Assembly: GCA_963921935.1 (NCBI GenBank)
Contig: OY998180.1
Location: forward strand, 60,962,551 to 61,026,550
Direction of reading: 5' to 3'
DNA length: 64,000 nucleotides
Source: Galeruca laticollis
Taxonomy: Eukaryota; Arthropoda; Insecta; Coleoptera; Chrysomelidae
Shown: piece by piece, positions 33,089 to 42,696 of the stretch
Layout: each line of letters opens with the position of its first letter
Numbering within the stretch: the first letter of the stretch is position 1
Made by a program: the position numbers and the translations under genes
The notes under the pieces: generated by a model
Database searches by the model: none
Seen by the model: only the letters and a program-made list of their open reading frames with translations
What the model was told of the DNA's origin: nothing

Positions 33089-33567
33089 TGTAATGTTTTT
33101 CTTATTTATTTAAACGTTTTTATTACGGGTGGGATAAATTTATACGCACACGTTAAGTCTACTAACTTAATATATTTATTCACTACACTATTCACTAATT
33201 TATATTATATACACAGTATATTCCCTTACATTAATTTATATAAACACTTCACTACTTAGACTATTTACTCGTTCGCTGTTTATTTCACGAGATCAGTTTA
33301 TACACTAAACTTCTCCCGCTGGTCGGTCCTTTATATATTAATGCCTTTTTTACTAGATAATTCTAGATTGCGGCTTACACAAAAGCAATCGGCTCCCTGG
33401 AATTTTCTAGATAAAACTGGTAACAAAAACCATGTTTAGATAAGATAGTCACAAAAAATCGTAAACAGTTCTAAGAAATCCCTACGCATTCGCCAAGATG
33501 TTAACTTTCATACATGGCTTAGACAGAGTCGGATTCAGGGACTACACTAGTGTGCTATTTCGTAACA
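33089..33567 (-). repeat. 5' LTR of Gypsy copy 2
   Basis: It is a 479-bp LTR with the family ends. It differs more from the LTRs at 8.7/14.7 kb, including a changed block after ATTTATTTAAA, than those differ from each other. It looks closer to copy 3, so it may be a subfamily. Confidence 0.85.
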
Positions 33568-33964
33568 GTACCTTATTGACAATCCGCATAAAATTGCACA
33601 AAATTATTAGAAACAATTTCAGACATATCACAACCACTTTATAAATATCCACAAAATAAAGGTGATAGGACAGTAAATCAATGAAATGAAGATTGTCAAT
33701 GAAGAAGGGATACCCATATGATTACTTAAATCATATAAAGGAAAATGTTTAACCGATAAAGCATGAAAATATATTTTCTCCTCTCTTCCTTAGGAAGGAA
33801 AAGAAAAAGTGACGTCATAGTACGTAATCAATGAAATAATTTTTGCAATTCCGAGACTAAAGGGGTCACTTTAGTCTCACATGTTAGAAACTATATTAGA
33901 CCCAAGGGATATAAAGGGACAGTTAAAATCCCAAGGGATTTGAAGTACAAATAAAAACGTACAC

Positions 33965-34097
33965 CCCCGATGCATAGCCAAGCATTTTAGAAGTCCGTCC
34001 TCGATGTCCAGCCAAGTTTCATAAAAGTCCATCCTCGATGCCCAGCCAAGCATTTTAGAAGTCCATTCCCGATGCCCAGCCAAATTTCGTAAAATAA
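33965..34097. repeat. 34-bp minisatellite with alternating unit types
   Basis: CGATG recurs at 33968, 34002, 34036 and 34070. Units alternate between CCAAGCATTTTAGAAGTCC and CCAAGTTTCATAAAAGTCC, which gives a 68-bp higher-order period. Confidence 0.9.
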
Positions 34098-34180
34098 GTA
34101 GTATTTATTAATTTTGTATGTTAGTTTCATAAATAAATTATTGAAAATGTTTTGTTATTTGAGGGAGGCGGAAAAATCAT

Positions 34181-34291
34181 ATGTATAACATGGGTGTAAA
34201 GTGCCTTTTCCTCCCTCGAATGAACTGCCCTCCGCTAGTAAACTTCATCGTCGGGAGGAAAAGTAGCACTTTCCTCCCTTGTTATACAAAT
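34181..34291. repeat. Dispersed hairpin element, copy 2
   Basis: The left arm has GTATAACATGGGTGTAAAGT, then GCCTTTTCCTCCC. The right arm has GGGAGGAAAAGTAGCACTTT, then CCTCCCTTGTTATAC. The arms are about 40 bp with a loop of about 30 bp. Confidence 0.75.
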
Positions 34292-34741
34292 AGCTAATAT
34301 CTCCTTTATAAACTAAATTCCGCACTAAGTTTTTATTGGGCTATTGAGCAAATGCTAATAGTTATTAATTGAAATTAATATGAATTGACCAAAATATGTT
34401 GTAAAACGGATCTCACGAACTAGATCCGATTAACTAAATGTAACAGCTGTTTTTCTGAAAACTTCAAGTATCTCTAAACGGTAACTGTGAAAGTTTTATG
34501 ACAATCTGACGTTTAGTAACGGAGAACTACAAATGTATCAGAGAATACCAAGTCACCTTCCTTGTTTCTATTATATTCTTTGTCGACTATATTCCAACCA
34601 TAATTTTTATCCTAATGATTTTTTATCATTTTAGTTTCACTTCTCAGTCACTTATACAAACGCTTACTTCATCTTCTTTAACGTGAATAATTTAATCAAT
34701 CAAGACTTGCCGAAATCATTATTTTAAATTTTTTGTTTCAG

Positions 34742-34813
34742 TGCATATATGGTTGTTATGTACATTCAGCTATTTTGCCTACGTTCCATCGCAGATGCTA
34801 TTGGCTGCTTCAG
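34742..34813 (+). CDS. Camta: CAMTA exon: CG-1 domain segment (72 bp)
   Basis: This 24-codon exon reads CIYGCYVHSAILPTFHRRCY, ending WLLQ, a highly conserved stretch in the middle of the CG-1 DNA-binding domain of calmodulin-binding transcription activators. It is bounded by TTTTTGTTTCAG at the acceptor and CAG|GTAAGT at the donor, both phase 0. The next exon continues NPDIVLVHYLNVPYPDD, as in the family. It sits alone, with 13.4 kb of transposon-filled intron behind it. The preceding exon (start of CG-1, with the basic RKKVRYRRDGYCWKKRKDG region known in the family) was not found upstream in the window. Confidence 0.9.
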
Positions 34814-34865
34814 GTAAGTTGAGTACCAAGTCAAATATTTATTATTCTATCGAATATTAAAAAAT

Positions 34866-35065
34866 GTACAGGGTTCAGATTTGGAGAAAATGCGAACACA
34901 AGTCAACTTTAACTTAGAGGGGGCTCAATTTTTATAGTAGTTTCAAACTTATTTTTTCATCCTCCTAGCGACCAGAATCACCCCTTGAAAAACCTTAAAA
35001 GACAAGGGGTGTTAAGTACCACATCATTTTGAAGCTGCTTTCAGTATCTATACAAACCTATTTCC
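34866..35065 (+). repeat. Left arm of a diverged inverted repeat pair
   Basis: GGCTCAATTTTTATAGTAGT and the following ~35 bp, plus ATCATTTTGAAGCTG further in, match the reverse complement of 42480-42660. It is probably a terminal repeat of an old DDE element now split by later insertions. Confidence 0.5.
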
Positions 35066-35099
35066 GAGAAAACTGCTTACATTATTGTGAAGTAAAACA

Positions 35100-35465
35100 T
35101 TCTGTCACGATTCTTTGTCGACGGTCTTGAAGAAATTCAGGTGGTGTAAATTCCATAGGAGTGAAATCGTATGACCTAGCTGACCATTCGATATAAAATC
35201 TATGAAATTGGTTTACATCATCTTCTAGTGTTTGGGTTATTAAAGGATCAATTAGGTCTTCTAACAGGTCGAAGTAAATGTCACCAGAATGGTCGTCCAG
35301 AATGCCTGCCTAAACATTCAATTTATGGGGCGTTTATGTATGACCACTGAAGACTCGTGGGTTGGTATCATTCCAGTAACAACAATTATGCCTGTTGATT
35401 TCACCATTCAACGTAAACGTACTTTCATCTGAGAAGCGAATGTAGCTATATTCTCTTTTTCCTGT
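35100..35465 (-). pseudogene. DDE transposase fragment of the long-TIR group
   Basis: Minus-strand text reads YIRFSDESTFTLNGEINRHN, CYWNDTNPRVFSGHT, HKLNV then WAGI-like decay, and GDIYFDLLEDLIDPL. The D in SDESTF is the first catalytic acid; compare TDEATFTRRGVFNWRN at 43.7 kb. It is broken by stops, and the rest is lost before the LINE at 35.5 kb. Confidence 0.6.
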
Positions 35466-35549
35466 ATCTGTATCTGTAAAAGTTGGAAGGGTGGGTAGAC
35501 CCCACAGCACTTAGGCCACAATTGGCCCATTGAGGTTCAAAACTTCCTT

Positions 35550-36401
35550 CTAGCTCGTCATCCAGCCTACTTCTTTGAAGTAGGCGATAACGTCACCTGA
35601 ATTAAGTTCTCTCATACTGGCGTGGGTTAGCCTGTGCTCGCCGAATACATAAAACGTAAGATGAGAGAGTGTCTGACATTCGCAAAGAATGTGCTCGACA
35701 GTCTCATCTTCTTGCTCACATCCTCTACAAAGTGGGGTGTCAGAGAGACCCAGTCTGTGGAGGTGTTTTCGTAGGTGGCAGTGACCAGTCAGAATACCCG
35801 TGGCTGTTCGTAGGTTCCGTCTGTTCATAGTCACGTATTTTTTGGCTGCTTTGCTATCCGGATATTGTAGCAGTTCCTTGGCAAGCCTGCAGCCTTCTGC
35901 GTCGACCCATCTACCCTTAAACTTATTAAGGGGGTGTTTCTTTAATAGGTCGGCCGTCGCTGACGCCGATAGACCAATGAAAGTACCAGGTCCCAAGATT
36001 TTGTGGGAGGCTGTCTTCCTGGCTAGCGAGTCTACAATACCGTTTCCTTTCGATTTCTCACGACCCTTAATCTAGCCTAAAGTGACCGTGTTGTTGTTAC
36101 AGGCTTCGATTAAGGCCATGAGACATTCTAGTACTAGGCCTGATGTAATACGTGGTCTGTTCAGGGCTAGTAGTATTTGTCTACTGTCCGTAAGGATGTA
36201 TATGTTATTACCTGTGGCTTTCCTTTTGGTAATCTCTTTTGCAGCGATGCAGATAGCAGTGAGCTCTGTTTGAGCAACACTTCCATTGCAGCCCATTGCC
36301 CATTTTATGTTTAGATTCAGGGTTCTGGAGAAAATTCCACATCCTGAGCCCACAATTGATTTAGACTTATCAGTGAAGATGCGGATTGCGTCTTCTTCCA
36401 T
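35550..36401 (-). pseudogene. RNase H and C-terminal zinc region of the second LINE
   Basis: RNase H reads IRIFTDKSKSIVGSGCGIFS (first D), AQTELTAI (E), YILTDSRQILLAL (second D) and, after one stop, GNGIVDSLARKTAS (last D). The following 35550-35996 frame ends with a Cys/His cluster C-x2-C-x7-H-x4-C, typical of the C-terminus of R1/I-like ORF2 proteins. Confidence 0.8.
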
Positions 36402-36482
36402 TGGGTATTGTACGTTGTTTTTAAAGATTACCTTGTAGGGCCTGTGGAAGGCATATCGCGGTGGAATCGAGTCCGTATTGGC

Positions 36483-37675
36483 TTACAACAGTGGGACCTC
36501 CCTGAAGGCATCATGCCACAAGTTACGTCTCAGTTTACCGGATCCTACATCAGGTTGTATACCGGTAGAGCGTGGACGTGTAATGGTCATCATGTATATG
36601 TCAAGGGGAGTGAGACCGAGGATCACCTCCATAGCTCTTGTTGGTGTGGTTCTCATGCCTCCTGTAGTGTTGAGGCATGCTGTTCTTTGGAGTTGATCCA
36701 GTTGACGGACGACTGTCAGCTGGTTTGCTTTAGTTCCCCAGGCAATCGCGCCGTACGTTAGCATAGGTCCGATGATGGCAGTATAGATCCAGGCAGCAAC
36801 CCTAGGTGACATTCCCCAGGTGTGGCCAATGGTTCTACGACACAGCTCATAAGAAATATATGATTTTTTAATTCTGTTTTCTGAGAGTTCCACGTTAACT
36901 TACTGTCAAAGGTGACCCCTAAATATTTCACCTCTGTAGAGAAATTAAGTTTGGTATCTAGGAGCTTTGGGGCTTGTTGCTTTGCAAGCTTCCTTTTTTT
37001 CGTAAAAAAAACCATCTCCGTCTTTTTTGGATTTACTGACAGAGAATGGTCTCTGCACCATTGTTCTATGATATAGAGGGCCTCTTGCATTACAGAGCCG
37101 AGTGTCTCCTCGAATCTTCCTGTTAGCAGAATCACTAGGTCATCTGCATATGCTATTATGTAGAAGTTGCTTTCGTTGAGGTGGCTGACCAAGGAGGCCA
37201 AGACCATATTCCACAGTAGTGGCAAGAGCGCCCCTCCCTGTGGACAACCTTTTACAACCAAGCCTCTGATGGTTACATCATCCACACTGATTTTTATTGC
37301 TCTTTTTGAGAGCATGTTATATATCCAGCCATTTATGGTTTGGGGGATATTCTTGTTGGAAAGTGCATTTGTTATTTTAGAAAAAGTGGTTCTATCAAAT
37401 GCTCCTTCTATGTCTATGCATACACCCAGGGTGGACTCCTCATTTTCCAACGATCCCTCGATGCGGCCCGCTACGAGATGAAGAGCCGAATCAGTGGATT
37501 TCCCTGGAGTGTATGCATGTTGATTTGGATGCAGTGGATTTCGTGTTATCACCACACCTCTTATGTATCGTTCGCACAGCCTCGCTAAAGTCTTTATTGA
37601 AAACGATGTGAGGCTAATGGGTCGATATGCTTTTGGGATGGAATGGTCCATTCTTCCTGGTTTTGGTATGAACAC
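36483..37675 (-). pseudogene. Reverse transcriptase of the second LINE
   Basis: The 305-codon open stretch 36758-37675 contains IPKPGRMDHSIPKAYRPISL, HQHAY-like PNQHAYTPGKSTDSAL, GVCIDIEGAFDRTTF, KGCPQGGALLPLLWNM and YIIAYADDLVILLTG (active site YADD). The thumb continues after a frameshift at 36483-36893 (WAYTAIIGP-like IYTAIIGPMLTYGAIAW, QRTACLNTTGGMRT). Confidence 0.85.
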
Positions 37676-38871
37676 GACTTTGACTTCTCTCCAACCTTTT
37701 GCCTCAGTGCCAGTGAGGATCAGAGGATTCCTACCAGGTGCGGCATTAGGTCATCCAGGCCCCACTGAAGTAGGGCTGGATAAATGCCGTCTGTTCCCGG
37801 GGATTTAAAGGGGGAGAAGCCTGAGATGGCCCACCTCAGTCTGTCCGAGTCGACGATCTGTCGTGATATACGCCAGTCGTCGTCCATCGGGTGGTGATTC
37901 TCCTCAACCTCCCAGGCTGCCGAATTTGTGGTTTTGGAGTCCAGGAAGTGAGTTGACATCAATAATTGAAGGCTTTCCTTGAGGTTGGCAGTTTCTGTGC
38001 CATTCTCTCTGGTTAGTATACCGATATGATGGTGGGGATTTTTTGAGAGGGCTTTTTGGAGTCTAGCTGCTTGGGGGAAATCCTCAATTTCCTCGCAATA
38101 GATTCTCCATGCTTCTCTTTGTTTTTGTCTAATGACTTTTTTATACTCCTTGAGGTGAGACTTGTATAAGTTCCAATCCTCATCGAGTCTGGCTCTTTTA
38201 GCCTTATTAAAGGATTTCCTCGCCGTCCCCCTGAGCTTGTCAATCTCATGGCATCACCACTGAGTGGAGGATGCATCAAGATCGACCCGCCTGAGTGGGC
38301 AAGGCATCTTATAGGCATTAATTATGGAGTTTTGAATGGTTTTATAATAAGTTTCCAAATCTCCTTTATTGTTGGGCAGCACATCCCCGACTCCTCACAG
38401 ATCCCCTTTCAAACAGTGAACATATTTTGTCCTGTCCGTTTTCCTGGGGTCGCGAGTCATTGTAGAGGTTGTGAGCGCTAGTTTTATTTCGAATTTTATC
38501 CAGCGGTGGTCCGACATTGGAATATCGTCAGATACATGCCAGCCGGAGATTATATTCGAAGTGTTTGTAGTAGATAGATAGGGTAATATCGATTCGCGTT
38601 TGACTACGAGAGTTAATAAAAGTTGGTTCAGTACCTCTATTTAGAATACAGAGATTCTTGTTAGTTGTGTAAGCATAAAAAGACTTACCTCTAGTATTAA
38701 TATCTTTGCTGCCCCAGCTTACATGGTGAGAGTTTGAATCGCAGCCTATTACCAGTTCAAGCTTCTGGGTGAGTCAGTGTTACACAAGGGCCTCCAGCTT
38801 CTTAGTTGGTGGTGGTTTAGCTTTTTCCTTATTTTTCTTTGATCTATTTTTCTGCTCCCTAGCTTCGTTAC

Positions 38872-39387
38872 TTAACACTTTTTAGCTTCCTCTTCCTTTC
38901 TTTTAACTATTTCCTGTTTTTTCTTATTAATCTGTTGTCTATTTTTTATTTCTACTATCTCTCTCCATTTTTCGCTCGTTATTACGCAGGGTAATATTGT
39001 CTTTTTTGCTTTGTTTTGGAATATTTTCTGTGGGATAGATGGATAATTATTTTGTTTAATACTTCGATTACTTTTCTTTTTGTTTTTTCTGTAAAGTCGT
39101 AGAAGATGTGGGCAGGTCATTAGCTAAAGTCGAAAAAGTTGTCTGGGAGCAATTGGGAGTTGATGTTATCAGTTGATTTAAATGGAAAGAACTAGAACAA
39201 GCAGAAAGAACACCAGATACTTGCTACAATTTGCTTCAGCATCTTGTACTTTTTGTTCTTGTTCCATGGCAGTTACATTATTAAATAATGTACTATCAAA
39301 TTCTGGGAAATCTAATATCAACAACTCAGTATATAATTCCAAACTTTCGTTTTGTGATACAACTGGAGATTTTTGGGATGTGGGCAA
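38872..39387 (-). pseudogene. pogo-like transposase C-terminal tail
   Basis: Two open pieces carry LYTELLILDFPEFD and then a Lys/Glu-rich tail (ILPCVITSEKWREIVEIKNR, QQINKKKQEIV), a pattern common at the end of insect pogo/psq-type transposases. An in-frame stop near 39178 separates them. Confidence 0.6.
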
Positions 39388-39702
39388 TTCTTGTACATTA
39401 TCTTCTCTAAATGATGACCGGATATGAAATAATCCTTCATTTTAAACAGAGTATTTATTATTTTTAAAGTCTTTGGGGTAGTTACAGCAAATTTTGATTC
39501 TAAGCACTCTAAATGATAAACGTTGCTAAATTGTCAATCGGAGATTTCAATGTACATTTTGTGTAATCTACATTATCTGGCGAAAAGGGGTAAATACCCG
39601 TTATTCTGAAACCATTTACATTTGATTCTTTAAACGAATTTCCAGAAATCATTTCATTCAAAAATCTGGGTACATATTTTTGCTTGCTCCTTTAGTTTGA
39701 AA

Positions 39703-40002
39703 TTAATATTGGAAAAGGGATTTTTTCCATTTTTGTTTCAATTGTGCAAAAAATGTCATATCAAGTGGTTGCAAAATATGGGTACAATTAGGATAAAGAC
39801 ATACTAAGGTAATGTTATTTTCATAACAAAGTCTTGATACATGAAGACTAAGGTGAGAGCCATGGCCATCCAGAAAGACTATAATAGGAAATTCTGCGTT
39901 GTTTTTTAAATACGGAATAAATACGTTAGCAAAATAATCAAAAAAATAAACGGTTTTAAGATAAAAACTAACTTTCCCGTATCTGTGAGAAGCCCTGAGC
40001 AA
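39703..40002 (-). pseudogene. pogo-like transposase, second half of the DDE domain
   Basis: The frame reads FPIIVFLDGHGSHLS (second catalytic D) and CLYPNCTHILQPLDMTFFAQ (third D, in QPLD), the DDE_1 signature of pogo/Tigger elements. Its first ~20 codons come from the satellite, so the apparent Met is not the real start. Confidence 0.8.
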
Positions 40003-40760
40003 TATTCTGTCATAAAATTGTCACTTGTTTACACTTCGGGGGATGTATCGTGCTAACAAACCGAAATTTCTCCAAAAATAACCAAAAATGTAGTATATCT
40101 GGATTCATAGGTCCCGCTGTACTCGCTCCAGTCAGCTGAAATTCAATAGGGTACATCTGTGAGACGCCTTTGAAAATATCCAATTATAAAATTGGTCACT
40201 TGTTTTCACTCCGGAGGCTGTATCGTGCTAATAACCCGAAATTTCTCCAAAAAGGACCAAACATGTGGCACTTCAGGTACCATAGCACCCGTTGTACTAG
40301 CTCTGGTGAGCTAAATATCAATAAGGTTCATCTATAAGATGCCCTGAAATATTCAATCATAAAATTGGTCACTTGTGTACAATCTGGAGGCTGTATCGTG
40401 CTAACAAACTGAAAATTCTCCAAAAATTACAAAAATTTGGTACTTCAAGTACCATAGCACTCGTTGTACTGGCTTCAGTGAGCTGAATATAAATGGAGTT
40501 CATCTTTGAGGTGCCCTGAATAATATCCAATCATAAAATTGGTCACTTGTATATACTCCAGAGGCTGTATCGTACTAGCAAACTGAAATTTCTCCAAAAA
40601 TGACAAAAATGTCGTACTTAAAGTACTATAGCACCTGTTGTACCGGCTATGGTAAACTGAAAATCAGTAGGATTAATCTGTGAAATATTCTGAATAATGT
40701 TCAATCATAAAATTAGTGACTTGCTGCACTCCGAAGGCTGTATCGTGGTAACAAGAAATG
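39950..40760. repeat. Five-unit 174-bp satellite array inside the pogo-like gene
   Basis: CATAAAATTG recurs at 40011, 40184, 40358, 40532 and 40706 (periods about 173-174 bp). Each unit holds GGCTGTATCGTG and TTCTCCAAAAA. The left flank and unit variants match the two-unit copy at 18.0-18.4 kb. Confidence 0.95.
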
Positions 40761-41066
40761 TAACGAAAAGTGGCCGACGACTACCACGAAATGCACACAG
40801 GATTTTTTTCTAAAAACCGTTTTTTCGTGTTGTTCTTGATGAAAAATGTAAAAATAACTCAAAATTACAACTTTTTTTGGGGTAAACCAATACTTTTCTC
40901 GCATATTAGATAGGTTCGGCGGAAAAGTAATAGTCTGACATCATCCAGCCACTAGGAATTTTTGCTATTCCCCAACCTGAAGGAGCACTCTTAATTAAAT
41001 AATTGGGTATCCTTTCGTATTTAAAAATATAGGGAGGAGGTGCCATTTCTCCTAGGACACTCACTA

Positions 41067-41276
41067 TTAGTAAAGTTGATATATTTTAGTGCCTGAATTG
41101 GATGATGTTCCATATACATCTTTGCGTTTTTCAGCAAGAATTAGGTTAACTTTTGGATACAAGTCCATAGCGGTTTCATTCCATATTCTTTTAGGATCCT
41201 CTAGAACTGTCTTTTGATCACCAAGGATCTCACTTACTTTTTTAAACCATCGTCTTATCTTTTCCTCAGTTATCAA
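41067..41276 (-). pseudogene. pogo-like transposase, start of the DDE domain
   Basis: It reads EEKIRRWFKKVSEIL and DPKRIWNETAMDLYPK. In relatives the block is (I/F)N.DE, so the first catalytic Asp appears lost (NET). ILAEKRKDVYG follows as in the family. Confidence 0.7.
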
Positions 41277-41700
41277 TGATCTTGCTTCATTAATATACTC
41301 AGACTGCTTTTGAGAAATATCTGGGTTGCTTCTTAAAAAACGTTTAAACCATATTCGGCCGGGTATATTGTGTTTGAATGGATGTTTAATGTTCTTCTAC
41401 CAGCTTCTTAACAGACGATACTAAGCTGTCCTTAATAATAGGAAATTCCACTCGTGCAATATTTTATCTAGGTAGGTAGCTTTCTTACAATTTTTCCACC
41501 CAAAACTGGATTTGGGCCTATTTTTCCTGTGGCTTCAGGTGTTTGGCTACTTACTTACTTATTCCGTAAAGTTGTTCCAGGGATATTATAATATTTGCTT
41601 GCTGCATACCACCACGAATTAAAGACAATGCTCTTCTGAGTTACGTTGGAGAATAATTAAACATAGTTTTTTTGTCTACATTCTTTGTTTTTTTCTTTAT

Positions 41701-42479
41701 GTTGGATTTTTCTCTGAAAGAAAAATAAAACTATTGTAAAATAAATCCCTATAATTTTTCTAACGAAAAAAAATTAAACTTTTGTTTAATCCATCTTTCC
41801 TGATCTTTTAAACATAGGTACCATAGGCAAAACCGAAAAAATTAGGCGCACGTAGGGTAGCCAACAATATGACCAAAACTGGAATTTAATGATCCAGTAG
41901 TGGCCACCCATATGGACACTACTAGATTAATCGTATTAACCTGTTCCAGTATATGCCACTATAAAATCTAATTTTAAAAACAAAACTAACGTTCATAAAA
42001 CCTATTATACCTAATACCTAACATACCTGGTAAAATAGTTTTAACATTACAATTAATATCTAAGTAAAGGTAATTGAATAAAACCTTAAATTCTTACTTT
42101 CGTTTCCGTAACACAGCACACTACGATGTTGACTCTTCCTCATTTGCTTTACTTCTAAGGAGTATTCTAGCTAATTGAGTCGACACAGGGCAAAATGGCA
42201 TGTGACGTAATCGAGAACAATGCATCTAATAATTTACGCTCCATATTTAAAACCTTAATAGCGTTCAAAATAAAAATGGCCAAAACTGGTACAGTGGCGA
42301 CAACTGGTACATCTACCCTAATGTAGATAAAAACATGTTTTATTCCATCCATAACAAAAACTTGTTCAAATTTTAACCGAGAATGTTCACGAATGACAAT
42401 TTCAACAATCCCAATGATCCTTAAAGAATTTCGTATTTTCCAAAAGAAAATCAATCAAAATAAAAAAAAATAGCAGGAT
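41701..42479. other. Stretch without a recognised gene
   Basis: It has weak short matches such as CCAAAACTGG at 41876 and 42273 in the same orientation, and GTAGGGTAG/CTACCCTA near 41850 and 42316, which could be tips of a decayed MITE. No coding sequence is supported. Confidence 0.35.
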
Positions 42480-42660
42480 TGCATAAACAATAGAATCAGC
42501 TTCAAAATGATATATAACTTGGCACCATTTGCCTTGTGAGGTTCTGAGCGCTAAAAGGATGAAAAAAGAAGTGTGGAACTACGGTAAAAATTGAGCCACC
42601 TGTGGGTAAAAATTGGGCTCTGCTTTGTTATATTTTCAAAATTTGAACCAAACTCGAAAT
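42480..42660 (-). repeat. Right arm of the diverged inverted repeat pair
   Basis: It is the reverse complement of 34866-35065 over about 50 well-matching bases around TTTTTCATCC and GGCTCAATTTTTA. Confidence 0.5.
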
Positions 42661-42696
42661 ATTTGGGGGTGCAAATTTTAGTTGGGACACGTCCAT

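Larger units (their letters stand above)
30838..33567 (-). mobile_element. Second Gypsy copy, internally deleted and 3'-truncated
   Basis: It has one LTR (33089-33567, TG...CA), a tRNA-Leu primer site (33070-33087), Gag (about 31740-33050), then a jump straight to the RNase H-integrase linker (31374-31682) and the integrase core (30838-31311). Protease, RT and RNase H are gone. It breaks off inside integrase near 30838, so the macro/CCCH module and 3' LTR are absent. It is the same family as 8723-15146. Confidence 0.88.
35540..38810 (-). mobile_element. Second RNase H LINE, 5'-truncated
   Basis: Minus-strand order: the end of an endonuclease (CDSNSHHVSWGSKDINTRG, 38690-38800), a linker, RT (36480-37675), RNase H (36030-36401) and the C-terminal zinc region (CRGCEQEDETVEHILCECQT, 35640-35740). 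It lacks ORF1 and the start of the endonuclease. It is related to the LINE at 20.1-24.5 kb, but a different family. Confidence 0.8.
38872..41700 (-). mobile_element. pogo/Tigger-like DDE transposon, split by a satellite array
   Basis: Minus-strand order: a psq-type HTH (LRRALSLIRGGMQQANI, 41600-41660), a CENP-B-like region (HPFKHNIPGRIWFKRF, about 41330-41390), the start of the DDE (41067-41276) and GEMAPPPYIFKYERIPNYLI (40930-41050). After the satellite come DYFANVFIPYLKN (39703-40002) and the C-terminal tail (39178-39387, 38872-39120). Frameshifts and the inserted satellite inactivate it. Confidence 0.75.

Noticed and set aside
1..34741. Search for the missing 5' CG-1 exons of CAMTA (basic RKKVRYRRDG region)
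   Set aside because: No matching stretch was noticed on the plus strand; the exons are probably upstream of the window, though a short exon could have been missed.
35800..38481. Several plus-strand ORFs over the second LINE
   Set aside because: They are antisense to clearly coding RT and RNase H frames.
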